Source: Schistosoma mansoni
Lineage: Eukaryota; Platyhelminthes; Trematoda; Strigeidida; Schistosomatidae
DNA length: 64,000 bases
Direction of reading: 5' to 3'
NCBI RefSeq assembly: GCF_000237925.1
Contig: NC_031500.1
Coordinates: forward strand, 7,313,254-7,377,253
A program made the translations under genes and the position numbers. Under the pieces are notes generated by a model that was not told the DNA's origin, made no database searches, and saw nothing but the letters and a program-made list of their open reading frames with translations. Shown here in pieces: positions 28,001 to 36,000 of this stretch (positions are counted from its first letter, which is position 1; each line of letters begins with the position of its first letter).

Positions 28001-31000
28001 TGTTCAACAGATTATAGTCTCTGATTGAATTATACTTCGAACTATTAAAATGTTATGCCGAAACCAGTAGGCCAAAAGTTGGAATTCCATTTCATAGATT
28101 TTACAGGAACTCAATTAGGAGCTAACTTAATAGTTCTAGAAATACTTGAGATTGAGTATACAGAAGACATCAAATACAAAGTATATTTATTAGAAACCTG
28201 GTTCGATAATTTAAAAACCTGACAAATATACACATGTTGTTTGAAGAACAACGATGCTACACAGTTAACCGACACAGCAAGTACGGTAATGTCTAGACCT
28301 GTAACCTAATAGCGGAGTCAAGAACTTATAACACGGAGAGGCAGTTCTGCACCAATATAGTATAACTTTTAATAACCTTTTAAGCTATATTTTTGTAGAG
28401 TAAGATGATTGATGAGTGGGCGTATCTACTTAAATAACGGAAGCTAACTGAGTTGAGTTTCTGCTTTTACTCGGTGCAGATGCACTCACCTTTTGTCTGT
28501 CCTCAGATTTGAGTTTTATAAATACCTTATGCTTGTTACTTAATGAATTCATTCCTGATTTTCAAAGTCTTTTCCGATTTTTTTACTATTAGTGATACTG
28601 TTACTACTTCTACTAATAAAGAATTTGTCTTGATAATTTCATAATGCAATACTGATATGATATGGCAACTTGCATCGATGAGGATAAATGTAAAACAGCA
28701 TGTTACTTATGAGTGACCGACTGACACAAAGTATAAGTTCAGATGAAATAACATATTACGTCTGATCAGTGCATGAATCGAATAAGTAATAAACATAAAC
28801 GGTTAACAAGAGTTCTGTACGATGAAGGGTGACCTTCATAGTAGAAAATCATTTGTTTAAATAAAACTTTGTTTAGGAAAACCCACGACAATCTATATAA
28901 AAAGTCATTATGTACCATTGACATACTTGATTTAAATGTTCATAGTATGCTCTGCAACAATCTTGATCGAAAAGACGTCCACTAATGTAAAAGGAGGGGA
29001 AACCAAAATATTAGTCACAAATACAGTGACAAGTACTGTTTAATAGAAACTAATTGAAAGACACTATTCAACGTACCGTTGCCACTGAAATTCAGTTGTT
29101 TTCTCGTCGCGTGACACAGTGACTAAAATTACAGAATGAAAAACCAAAAAATATGGATGAACTTAGGCCAAACAACGATCGTCATTCAAAGGTTATGAAC
29201 CTAACTCAAGTAACAAAACCGTAATAGCGATGAATTGAACAATCACAAACATGGCCGTAGAAGGGCATTTGGGGGCAATCTTTTATAAACCATTGACATA
29301 TAGTAAATCTAGAGATGGTACATACTGTCGAAAGCAAATAGAAATGAAACGTGTCATAATATTTCTATAATGAATGTACTAAATCATATTGGCATGAAAT
29401 ATACCACTACATGGTCGCCATAATTTGTAAAAGAGGCATCATTTTAGTCCTGTATTTTGGTACTATTGACTAAAACTGGAATTTAAAATTTTCGATTTCA
29501 CTCTATCTGGGAGTAATGGCTGAAATTCATGTTCCATGAAGTCTCAAATTTAGTATTAGCATTACAGTTAGAAGAAATACGTTTAGGGCTCGAACATTTG
29601 ATAGATTTGTTAATGTAACTTATTATCGAAGTACATGTTCATGTACTAGTCTTTGCATCAGGGCTAATGATACTATCCGGCTATCCAAATCGAAGTAGCA
29701 TTTGAACTTGTGAACTAGTGGTTACAAATCAAATGCTTTAGCTTCGAAGGATGCGAATATTTCTGAAGGTCTGTTGGTTCATGTATTGCTGGTTTAGAAT
29801 ATTGTTTGAATAAACTAACTGGCTATAACAAGATTGACAGGAAAACCACATGTTAGCATGTAGTATCGCATGTCATGCCAAGCCCATATACCTTATTCTA
29901 GCTTCTGGCCAAGCCAATTCGCCTGTCCATTAGAGTCATGTTTTCACCTTGTTAATTATCCACTTATTAACTCTGATCACTTTTATATGAGCGTTGGTGT
30001 GTGGGCACCTTTCTTATCCTATTTATCACATGTCTGTCATTTATTCTTGTCTGACTATAAATATTGATTAACGCTTGTTTAAAATGAGTTGGCTTATCCG
30101 CCATCTCCACTGCGTGTTATTTTTGTTTTGCTTGCTGATATTTACTCATGTGCCTATAATTTTCTGGCCTGCGTTATTTGACAATAAACTGCAGTTGCTG
30201 CTTTACTTGTCTTCTGATTTTACGCACCATTAAGATTAGTACTATAACGGTTATCAGGGTGAACAATTTGCGAAGCACGGCACTACAAGCAGACTCTACA
30301 TTCCACGTTGACACTAAAAAATGTATAGTACTTGACTATGACATATGTAACGTCTCATTTTCGAGTGCGCCACCATTTTAAAAATCACATAAACCTAAGA
30401 TAGTGTGGTGTGTACTGCGGCGTAGAAACATAAAACTATCTAGGTAAATAATTTTAACATACGACACAACAGTGGTGGATATGATAAATAGCTTTTACAG
30501 ATGTTGATCACAATCTACTAAATCTATATTATTACTGTCACATCTATAAAGACTTACGTCCTGTCAAATATAACTACGTAAATTTAATAGTAACTTACCC
30601 ACAATACGCCAAAATGGTTCAGAAACAAACTGATCAACCTCTCGAAAGCGTTCTACAACAAAACCAAGAGTTGGAAACTGACAAGATCCATACGAGATCA
30701 ACTGGTCACTAAGAGCTTGGGGGAAAACTCGCCTCAACCGCAAAGTCTGGAAGCGTGTGAAGGCAGCCCCAATACGTAAATCTAGCTCCTGGCGCACGTC
30801 AACAGCTGTGCTGGCATTATAATCAGGAATTGTAAGCCGATCTACGGCACGATGCACAGCTCTAAAACAAAAATTCAAATCACAATCTTTTATGGAGAAA
30901 ATGGAGAGTTCTCAAACAGATCATGCGAACAATCCATTGGAGAAACATTACGTTAAGATAGGATTCACACTTAAAGTGTTCCGCTTATCGTTCTAAACGT

Positions 31001-32995
31001 CTGAACTGAGAGGAGATAAGAGTGTCGTCTTTTGCTGAGATTGTCTCACACTTGACTTTTTAATTCCGGTTTCTTTTATTAGCCAGAAAAGTTGTGTTAC
31101 CTACAGCCACTGCCTTCTCCATCTCTTTTGCTTTCCTTGCCTACCACTGCCCACGATCGTCCCATAGGCTTCTGGTTAACCTAGATCTAATTTGTTTTCG
31201 CTCATCATCGTGTTCGGAGCCAGTTGGGATGAGTTTACGCGAGTCTACAAGTGCAATATACGTAGCGGAAATCCACTGGTTTTTTGTAACTCTTTGGTTC
31301 AAATCACTGATAGATGTCGTTCCTGTTTCCACAGCTGTTCGTATATCTTTCCAAGCAACATCTGGGTCAGCCCCATTTCAAGAACTGCCTAAATGTGACT
31401 CTGTTGTTCCATACACGCCCATAGGTCACTAGGACTAACTCTAACCCAACTTTCTCTTTACGTACCTCTAGAAAACCCTTTCCACGGTGTGGGCAACTGA
31501 GAATTGATAACCACCCTCATACCTCTAATAAGATGTAAGATGTATCTTGCTTTTTTATGAAAATTTACCAATTCCTTTACCACACTCCAGGTATGAGAAC
31601 TAGTGATAACACCTGGATGGTCAAACCGAAGTAGGTTGAGCAGGTTCTGAGTCTGGGAATTAATGGTCGAATGTCAAACGCACTGACCACTAAGGCACAG
31701 CTACACAGCAGTAAAAAGTAACATTAGAAAATCTTGTCCAAGAATGAGTGAATTGGCAGAAAAGTTGCTAGAAAATAATTTTGAAGCGCACGATTTAGAG
31801 GGTCGAGAGTGCAATCATCCACATCACTGAGACCGATTTCGAGACACGTTACACAATATCCCCAACCACGATAATCGCAAGGACCCTAACCAGGTAACAC
31901 GCACCTGGCCGTCGCTACTGTCTCGACATGTTGATCGGGCTTGCCTATTGTGATGAACCAATCGAGCTATACTGGCTGGAACAATCGTTTCTCAATGTCC
32001 TACCATGCCAGATAGGTCGGCTGAAGAGCGGCAACACTAAAAGCAGAAAACGCAGTCTGAGAGCGAAGTCGTACTGCTGACTATACAGAGGTGTGATGGC
32101 AGTAAGTTGTTTCCTTCAGACAACTAGCATAACAGCGATGCTGCCTTCCCACAAGGAAGGATGGGATTATAAAAGGTCAACCCTAAAAATGCACACCTTG
32201 CCTTACCCCATGGATTTCCGTCTCCGGCGGTAAGGTCTCGACAAGTATGGAGCTAACACAAAAAATACTCATAAAAAAGTCGTGTGTGACCGACCTCAAG
32301 CAGTTGTCCCTTGGGCACTGCGGTCACGCTCTCAGGTCATTAAGACCACTTCTAACCCAATTTCCTTTTCAAGTCTTTAAATAACGTGAATGTGAAGCCT
32401 AGTAATACTCCTTAGTTGACCAAACTACAGAAGGTGGATCGGAATTTGAACGTGGAACATAGTGGCTGGAAGTCGAATCCCTTTAGCCACTGAACCAGTT
32501 TTGAAATAGGAACAATAGGGTTCAGTGTACACAAAGCATACTGTTGTCTTTGAAACTAGCACACAACAACGGCGTCATGTGAGTTACCACAAACATTACT
32601 GATACCGCTCTTATAACCTATTTTGTAGTGAGTGGATATAAAAAATTCAACTTGATGACAGGCAGACGTGCTAATAGCATGCTAAGTTACTAATCAAAAT
32701 TTAAGGAACCAACTACAAGATAATGCCAACAAACAATCGACTTACGCAGGTGTAATTTCAGAAAACCGAGCACGGAGAATTTCAATGTTTGGTTTGACTG
32801 TAATAAATATCATTCGATTGACGCTTACAAGAACAAAGACCTACTTTCTCTACAAACATCAATTACTTCGACGCCAATGTTTTCACCCTCACGATCGCAA
32901 TCAGTCCATATAATTAACTTTTGACAGCTTCGTACTTCACGCTGTAACGTTTGCTAAGAAGTCAAAAATAGTTGCTTTTATAGACTTGAATACTG

Positions 32996-33045
<50 letters not shown>

Positions 33046-34873
33046 CAGTTGGACTAATTACAGATATAGCATCAAGTGTACCGTCCATACAAGTTTTTCC
33101 CGCACTTATTCTCTTAAGCACTTTAGTCTTGACCGTTCATATCACGTAAACACTGCCGTTTTAGACTTCGATTGAAATAACGCTTGGTATTTTATGGCCT
33201 TTATTTAATATTGAGGGACTGCCACAGCTATCATAAACTATGAAAATCTGAGGACATATTAATCGGGAAATTCTTTTGAACAAAATCTAGTTAACCTGCT
33301 TAAGATTGCCCTAGTGTAACGTGTGGAAGAAACACCTAGATAAGACCCGGACTCTGAAACAATACTAGATTGAATACCGATTAATTACCAGGGTGATGCG
33401 ACACACTATGACTATATGCTAATCTCAGGCAGGTGACCAGGCCGTTTTGGTTTTTGGAGCGATATTAGTAGTAATGTGTCAGCTCATGAAGTGTTAGAAC
33501 CTCCCACCCAAAACCTAGAGCCTAATGCCACGTATATGTTAGGACCTTTTAGAGCTTGCATAGAATTTCTTTTCACATTAGCTTCAGTACTTCATTTAGG
33601 TACCCGGTCACTGCCTGGGTGGGTTTTTAAGAGACTCAGGAAAAAGCAAATGAACTGATTCCTAGAATTGCGACGGCCTTATTATTTTTTTACTTTCGAA
33701 AAGAGAATCCACTTGGATATCCCGAAAAGTTCACAGGGCCAGAACCAATTGCTTGTCAACTGTCTAAAAACTTTCCCAGCCAATCAGTGGAAATCCTTGT
33801 CTTAATAAGCGGTTGGAGCTTCAGCGCGTTCAGTAGAAAGTTGAGTCAACGAGGACACCTCTATTACCGGGATTAACACAGGCCACTAAAATTCCTGTCG
33901 TTCCTAAACTAAACCTGATAGTAAGAAACGTCGAATCGGAATGAGTGATACACCACGTAAACGGTATTAAAGCTAGTTAACTGAACACATACATAATGAC
34001 AGTTATGAAATAAACTGCTTACCAAATATAATATACACACGTTAGGTTTGTTGTTAAGCATTCAACTGAGATAAAATGTTACATAATATAAGTAAGTAAA
34101 CCTTAATTATACGTAAGTTGGTAGAATTAAAGTTAAAGAGGATATTATCTTAAGGTGTTTATAAATGGAGATCAAATCCAAGGCTTCAAAGTCGCTGTTT
34201 TTCCTCTCCCTACAATAAACTGTTTTCAATTCAGACATCGCGACATTGGAAGAATATTCTCGTGATTATTTTGTAATAAGATGACACATAATATAGGTAC
34301 TACTTTCTATTCCGCCCGAAGACAACCATGAGAGTAAATAAAATCCAAAAATGAATGTTAATTCATAAATATGCTTTAACTATATACACAAATACATGAA
34401 CATTCAATAGGATCCCTATGATACTGACCAACTAACCTTGATTGGCTCGTAATCTTTGAGAACTTGTTTAACAATTGGTGCGTCAAAGAGCACCATTGGG
34501 TTACAAGAATGCCTATGAAGTATATTAAAATCAAACACGAAACTACCATGACTTGTAATTTGGGAGGAAATCATAATTAGTCAGGTGGCCTGACACAGAC
34601 GTCATTACCATCATAACATTTTGGCCGTTGAGATTCATAGGGAACTCGTATATTTTGTTGAACTTCGATATTCCTTCTCTCTAATAGACTGATATTCCTA
34701 TGATATTGATTAAATACCCTATGGTATCCTCCGCGGCTCAGGATTTCCGAAATATTCTTAGCGGCATCATTCTTCTCAGCAACATTCAGAATCTTCATCG
34801 TGAATCTACGAACGCCGGACGCTGTGGGGAAATCACTGATAATCAACAGCAAGCGCAGGCACTTGGAAATCAT
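3908..34873 (-). CDS. TOP3A: DNA topoisomerase III alpha, complete 23-exon gene
   Basis: Type IA topoisomerase that passes single strands to decatenate DNA and dissolve double Holliday junctions; in animals it works with BLM and RMI1/RMI2. Exons joined by GT-AG sites and phase give 3552 coding nt (1183 aa; human about 1001). Seen: TOPRIM Glu (VAEKND, E33) and DxD (WTDCDREGEN, D140/D142), catalytic Tyr in FISYPRTET (Y354), the HGIGTDATHAEHIE block, four-Cys zinc fingers (C691/C694/C737/C743 and C767/C770/C817/C820), GRF fingers near 931-969 and 1031-1076, and a terminal CCHC knuckle (C1165, C1168, H1173, C1178). Every domain of animal TOP3A is present in order; extra length is mostly Ser/Asn-rich linker between fingers. 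The start is M1, with M26 a likely second start. Introns grow from 34-47 nt near the 5' end to over 3 kb, filled with repeats. I see no disabling change. Confidence 0.95.
4171..4472 (-). CDS. TOP3A: TOP3A exon 22 (GRF 2 end)
   Basis: Encodes SSNKGRHFYACPNSRP and GCNFFQWADH, matching human PNKGRQFHTCAKPREQ and CGFFQWVDE, then a Ser-rich tail. Donor GTAAGT. Confidence 0.93.
4473..6037. other. TOP3A intron 21
   Basis: AT-rich. A short stretch near 5765-5782 resembles the SINE tail motif CCAGTGCTTCCAGG; nothing else recognised. Confidence 0.4.
6038..6184 (-). CDS. TOP3A: TOP3A exon 21 (GRF 2 start)
   Basis: Encodes a Ser-rich linker and ACVICRCGEPAKL, the first Cys pair of GRF finger 2. Donor GTAAGT; phase fits exons 20 and 22. 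Confidence 0.85.
6185..8028. other. TOP3A intron 20
   Basis: No named repeat. A minus-strand open stretch at about 6630-6770 (SLGGGPRQDTENEF) sits after a good acceptor but does not fit the phases of exons 20 and 21. Confidence 0.4.
8029..8149 (-). CDS. TOP3A: TOP3A exon 20 (GRF 1 end)
   Basis: Encodes RLFYRCPGLAGNSCDFFLW, completing GRF finger 1 (human RQFFKCNGGSCNFFLWAD). Acceptor TTTTTCAG, donor GTAAGT. Confidence 0.92.
9185..10880 (-). mobile_element. SR2-like RTE LINE, 5'-truncated copy in TOP3A intron 19
   Basis: Minus-strand reading shows reverse-transcriptase motifs: IVFLDLKAAFDSVDREVL, SGGVRQGCPLSPFLFNFIID, a YADD-region, then GSEVVERVDSFTYLGSLISP, and the C-terminal LHRLRWLGHVLRMPEHRLPR and KTWHQCLKSL. 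Reading is broken into several frames, so the copy is dead, but it is the longest LINE copy here. Its 3' UTR matches the 2090-2320 segment. It lies in the same orientation as the host gene. Confidence 0.9.
11063..11359 (-). mobile_element. Solo LTR, diverged relative of the 282-bp LTRs at 19060/19764
   Basis: Fossil. Aligns over its length with the terminal repeats of the miniature LTR element at 19060-20045 (shared GGGGACAATCGAATGTATTT and CATTCTATG blocks), starts with TG, and is followed by an ACT/AAT microsatellite. More diverged than the pair at 19 kb, so an older insertion. Confidence 0.75.
11354..11403. repeat. (ACT)n-(AAT)n microsatellite
   Basis: About eight ACT units run into about eight AAT units, directly after the solo LTR, inside TOP3A intron 19. 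Confidence 0.9.
11491..11900 (-). CDS. TOP3A: TOP3A exon 19 (finger 2 end, GRF 1 start)
   Basis: Opens with EYITCIFCDEDICRILG, closing finger 2, passes through about 90 Ser/Asn/Pro-rich residues and ends in ILCNCGHSAIQLTVKKPGPN, the start of the first GRF finger. Donor GTTTAT is non-optimal. Confidence 0.9.
11901..14246. other. TOP3A intron 18
   Basis: Holds the dispersed repeat at 13490-13890. An unrecognised 80-codon minus ORF (12448-12690) is also present. The remainder is AT-rich without named content. Confidence 0.4.
13490..13890 (-). repeat. Dispersed repeat, shared with 20105-20470
   Basis: The reverse complement aligns with 20105-20470, including CCATTGGTTTGGAAT and GGACATTCGCTTTTCGTCC. 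GC content is higher than the flanks. The family is not recognised; it may be the 5' part of a retroelement. Confidence 0.65.
14247..14522 (-). CDS. TOP3A: TOP3A exon 18 (zinc fingers 1 and 2)
   Basis: Encodes TSNGGWFLSCSGYPNCRYAI, which matches human KNGGFYLSCMGFPECRSA, then NTCNRC opening finger 2. The acceptor after CTTTCAAAG is preferred over a nearer AATCAG because only it keeps frame with exon 17. Confidence 0.87.
14865..15317 (-). mobile_element. BEL/Pao-like LTR retrotransposon gag fragment (fossil)
   Basis: A 150-codon stretch with a charged coiled region (EIKQLELRKRVIELQQIRLN) and a GLPKFEI motif, as found before the gag core of BEL/Pao elements such as Sinbad of schistosomes. Only this gag part is seen, without LTRs; it is broken. 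It sits in TOP3A intron 17 in the host orientation. Family call by motif only. Confidence 0.55.
15384..15576 (-). CDS. TOP3A: TOP3A exon 17 (first half of zinc finger 1)
   Basis: Encodes VVAFCPTCHSGLVLRQKR, with the first Cys pair (C691, C694), after a Ser/Asn-rich linker. The donor GTTAGT at 15383 is chosen because its phase fits exon 18; the polar stretch after RQKR is longer than in human. Confidence 0.82.
15577..16908. other. TOP3A intron 16
   Basis: AT-rich with nothing I can name. Confidence 0.4.
16909..17028 (-). CDS. TOP3A: TOP3A exon 16
   Basis: Encodes VLHHHLNKYKELFRLALNQA and SFLDRALALRLEQE, corresponding to the helical end of the human catalytic core (VQKYKQVFIEAVAKAKKLDE). Acceptor TTTTCAG, donor GTAAGT. 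Confidence 0.92.
17029..18477. other. TOP3A intron 15
   Basis: AT-rich. A faint tRNA-like repeat remnant may lie near 17960-18030; otherwise nothing seen. Confidence 0.35.
18478..18506 (-). CDS. TOP3A: TOP3A exon 15 (29-nt microexon)
   Basis: Encodes only ICEGRKTKE, equivalent to human ICDGKKDKF. Phases 2 and 1 fit both neighbours; donor GTAAGT, acceptor TTTTAAG. Confidence 0.88.
19060..19341 (-). repeat. Left LTR of the miniature element (3' LTR in its sense)
   Basis: 282 bp, TG...CA, preceded by target duplication ATAG and followed by the purine tract of the core. Confidence 0.88.
19764..20045 (-). repeat. Right LTR of the miniature element (5' LTR in its sense)
   Basis: 282 bp, the same length as its partner and nearly identical; followed by ATAG. 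Confidence 0.88.
20105..20470 (+). repeat. Dispersed repeat, inverted partner of 13490-13890
   Basis: Begins near a run of G (20121-20128) and shares long blocks with the reverse complement of 13490-13890. Family not recognised. Lies just after the miniature LTR element and ends about 170 bp before TOP3A exon 14. Confidence 0.65.
20642..20711 (-). CDS. TOP3A: TOP3A exon 14
   Basis: A 70-nt exon encoding YDSMGFEMSKPNLRSEFEAD then LK, matching human YDSMGYEMSKPDLRAELEAD. Donor GTAAGT. Confidence 0.95.
21169..21361 (-). CDS. TOP3A: TOP3A exon 13
   Basis: Encodes LLTEADLISLMDRHGIGTDA, THAEHIETIKQRLYVGL and GQLGMGLVEG, the most conserved type IA block after the active site. Donor GTTTGT. Confidence 0.95.
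21362..22243. other. TOP3A intron 12
   Basis: AT-rich; nothing recognised. Confidence 0.4.
22244..22546 (-). CDS. TOP3A: TOP3A exon 12
   Basis: A 303-nt symmetric exon encoding GDEARLYELVTRHFLACLS through GLMILALNYLEVYIYDRW, the toroid domain part of the family. Confidence 0.95.
22547..23493. other. TOP3A intron 11
   Basis: AT-rich; nothing recognised. Confidence 0.4.
23494..23600 (-). CDS. TOP3A: TOP3A exon 11
   Basis: Encodes DFATRILERGPNPKNGKSSD and KAHPPIHPLK, matching human SILERGGPTPRNGNKSDQ AHPPIHPTK. Ends at a codon boundary with GTATAC donor. Confidence 0.95.
23601..24552. other. TOP3A intron 10
   Basis: AT-rich. A faint tRNA-like repeat remnant (AAACTGAAGTCGGTAGAG type) lies near 23840-23930. 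Confidence 0.35.
24553..24733 (-). CDS. TOP3A: TOP3A exon 10 (catalytic tyrosine)
   Basis: Encodes ELEKLASRKLQMGAKYAMQ and the active-site FISYPRTETKIFP; the Tyr forms the 5'-phosphotyrosine link with DNA in this family. Acceptor follows TACGAAG, donor GTAAGT, phase 1. Confidence 0.96.
24949..25200 (-). other. Unrecognised intronic open reading frame, 82 codons
   Basis: Open for 82 codons in an AT-rich intron, with composition like real protein (NPFKLGGGSPKGNSIQLKSG, then SIYQMIAYNIPMVIDGEAYY and VYMGGGKVVHS). Not part of TOP3A by homology: exons 9 and 10 join directly in frame without it. A GTAAGT sits inside it after IQLKSG, and the retroposon at 25217 abuts its upstream side. It could be a retrocopy of a host exon, part of an unknown element, or an alternative exon. 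Confidence 0.4.
25217..25612 (-). repeat. Retroposon, second copy of the 706-1100 family
   Basis: Matches 706-1100 over its length. On the minus strand it ends in TTGAATAAAGC and a short (TAA)n tail. Confidence 0.75.
25620..26920. other. Part of TOP3A intron 9
   Basis: A segment at about 25770-25850 (CCCAATGAGTAG ... GTAAGTCAC) resembles 46490-46560 and 54620-54700, a possible old repeat tail. Otherwise nothing recognised. Confidence 0.35.
26925..27475 (-). mobile_element. SR2-like LINE fragment, very decayed
   Basis: Blocks such as CTACGTTTTGGTTTGGGCGCC match the C-terminal part of the LINE at 9480-9620, and the right end resembles the RT region near 10455-10500 (AGATTTATGTACCCC). Many indels; located just before TOP3A exon 9 on the minus strand. 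Confidence 0.6.
27492..27566 (-). CDS. TOP3A: TOP3A exon 9
   Basis: A 75-nt symmetric (phase 0/0) exon encoding NRYGQIVEVIKRPKTKWRP then TALDTV, matching human KPKSKWRPQALDTV. Donor GTGAGT. Confidence 0.93.
28927..28981 (-). CDS. TOP3A: TOP3A exon 8
   Basis: A 55-nt exon encoding GRLFDQDCCRAYYEHLNQ, in the place of human RHRLFNHTACLVLYQLC. The intron before it is 95 nt. Confidence 0.88.
29077..29122 (-). CDS. TOP3A: TOP3A exon 7
   Basis: A 46-nt exon encoding TVSRDEKTTEFQWQ, equivalent to human VTHDHKDGIVEFNWK. Acceptor ATTTTAG, donor GTACGT; phases fit both neighbours. Confidence 0.88.
29123..30598. other. TOP3A intron 6
   Basis: AT-rich. A faint tRNA-like repeat remnant near 29650-29745; two small plus-strand ORFs (29870, 30178) look like chance. 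Confidence 0.35.
30599..30861 (-). CDS. TOP3A: TOP3A exon 6
   Basis: Encodes AVDVRQELDLRIGAAFTRFQ and the QLISYGSCQFPTLGFVVERF block, almost identical to animal TOP3A. Acceptor TTTTAG, donor GTAAGT. Confidence 0.96.
30985..31415 (-). mobile_element. SR2-like LINE fragment (endonuclease-RT linker)
   Basis: Minus-strand reading shows SISDLNQRVTKNQWISATYI and ERKQIRSRLTRSLWDD, the same linker as at 430-700, and continues into the segment that is interrupted in the first LINE copy. It therefore acts as the empty-site reference for the nested repeat at 706-1100. Confidence 0.8.
31585..31710 (-). mobile_element. tRNA-derived SINE-like repeat
   Basis: The reverse complement has an A-box-like TTAGTGGTCAGTGCG and a decayed B-box region, followed by TACTTCGGTTTGACCA, a common trailer of schistosome tRNA-like repeats. 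Confidence 0.5.
31780..32395 (-). mobile_element. LINE 5'-region-like segment
   Basis: The reverse complement contains GC-richer blocks (GCCGGAGACGGAAATCCATG, GGAAGGCAGCATCGCTGTT) typical in my recollection of the 5' region of schistosome RTE-like elements. No long ORF. Confidence 0.4.
32398..32500 (-). mobile_element. tRNA-derived SINE-like repeat
   Basis: The reverse complement shows A-box-like TTCAGTGGCTAAAGGG and B-box-like GTTCAAATTCC at normal spacing, then GTTTGGTCAACTAAGG. Confidence 0.5.
32746..32797 (-). CDS. TOP3A: TOP3A exon 5
   Basis: A 52-nt exon encoding KPNIEILRARFSEITP, close to human KPNLQVLRARFSEITP. Flanked by an upstream 47-nt intron and a GTAAGT donor. Confidence 0.94.
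32845..32953 (-). CDS. TOP3A: TOP3A exon 4 (TOPRIM DxD)
   Basis: Encodes the metal-binding TOPRIM motif IIWTDCDREGENIG. Begins in phase 0 with CAA and ends in phase 1 before a 47-nt intron. Confidence 0.95.
32998..33042. repeat. (AT)n microsatellite
   Basis: An uninterrupted TA run of about 45 bp in TOP3A intron 3, 45 bp upstream of exon 4 on the minus strand. Confidence 0.95.
34437..34512 (-). CDS. TOP3A: TOP3A exon 3
   Basis: Encodes HSCNPMVLFDAPIVKQVL, matching human QSCNPLVLFEAEIEKY. Preceded by a 34-nt intron (34513-34546) and followed by a 1483-nt intron. Confidence 0.93.
34547..34680 (-). CDS. TOP3A: TOP3A exon 2
   Basis: Encodes REGISKFNKIYEF and MVMTSVSGHL, which align with the human REGLSKFNKIYEF and MVMTSVSGHL segment. 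Reading straight through without removing the 37-nt intron gives an unrelated frame, so the intron is real by homology. Ends in phase 2. Confidence 0.93.
34718..34873 (-). CDS. TOP3A: TOP3A exon 1 (residues 1-52)
   Basis: Holds the TOPRIM start KILNVAEKND. The 25 residues before M26 have Arg/Lys, one acidic residue and a hydrophobic run, like a mitochondrial presequence. Ends at a codon boundary before a 37-nt intron. Confidence 0.9.
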
Positions 34874-36000
34874 CAGCGCTTTACTTTAGTTTGCCGCTGA
34901 TGTTCATTGTTCAATACTTCTACAACGACCAAATCAAATAATAGGAAATCGAATGAAGTCCTTTATCTTAAGCTGATCTTTCTAATAGTAGCGAATGACC
35001 GGTCCATTTAGGTACGGAGTTAGAGACCTTAAAAGGCCGAAAATAGACACTTTATCAAATCAATTAGATATGAAGGTATCACGGATATGCTGGGCTTGAC
35101 AACTCTGTTGTCCAAAAGGCTTTTTTAATTAAAGATCTCAAAGCCAGCTCAATCAGTTCTCACAGCCGATGGAATTCGAAGTTAGGTTCGAGAGACTGTC
35201 AGTACGTCCAGAAGCTTATTAACTAAACTGACTATTTGTTGGGAGTGATGAGCAACATGGAGTACCGAAAAATCATCTGGTACGAGTGGTCGACCAAGCA
35301 CTTTCACTCCAAGGTGTTTTTAGTAGACTCTATGAGGTCAGCATCGACTTTTAAGGCTAACAAAAGTATTTATATTATATATACAGCGTCTTGTACAATC
35401 AATCACAGTACCTTCAGCTGGGAGTATGTCCACTCACGAGATGAATTTCAATGTCTAAAACGTGGAAATTTTTTTCAAGGATTTTTTTGATAATCCAGCT
35501 CACTATATCCTTAAATGGGTAGTGGGCACCTTCAGGCGTGACCAGCCACAAGTTTTAACCCAATGAGTCTTCCGTTGACAAACAGTCTTCTGACAGTTTG
35601 CTATTGTAGACCATCAACGTTAATGATTTCTGTCGAATGATTGGGGAGCCTACTAGAATTAGACGGAAATGATGAGATGAACCGAGTAACGTCGAGGACA
35701 CATCTCGCGGTCACCAACTTAAGTGGATTGCCCCATAGACGTGTCAAAGGACTATAGATGCTCTGAAGACTGTACAACACAAAGGACGTTATTATGAAAA
35801 TATATTGGTAAGAATGAGTACTATGAAATTAGCGAGACCACCACCGCATACGCAAGTCCATGGTATACAGTTAACTGATAGGCGTTTGTTGTCTTTTGAC
35901 AGGGATCGGTGACGTGTTCGATATTCAGTGACTCAACTGCCGGGTGAGTTGACTAGTGCTCAGTGACATTTCACTGCCCCAACACTTCGTTTAGTGGCAC
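34874..36000. other. Upstream flank of TOP3A with an old LTR-like remnant
   Basis: Should contain the TOP3A promoter; no TATA box or spliced-leader signal was identified. The segment 35515-35625 resembles part of the Gypsy LTR at 36350-36450 (CGTGACCAGCCA ... AACCCAA), so an older, diverged LTR remnant (fossil) lies there. Confidence 0.45.

Noticed and set aside
30178-30381. 67-codon plus ORF in TOP3A intron 6
   Set aside because: No similarity recognised and no start or splice context.
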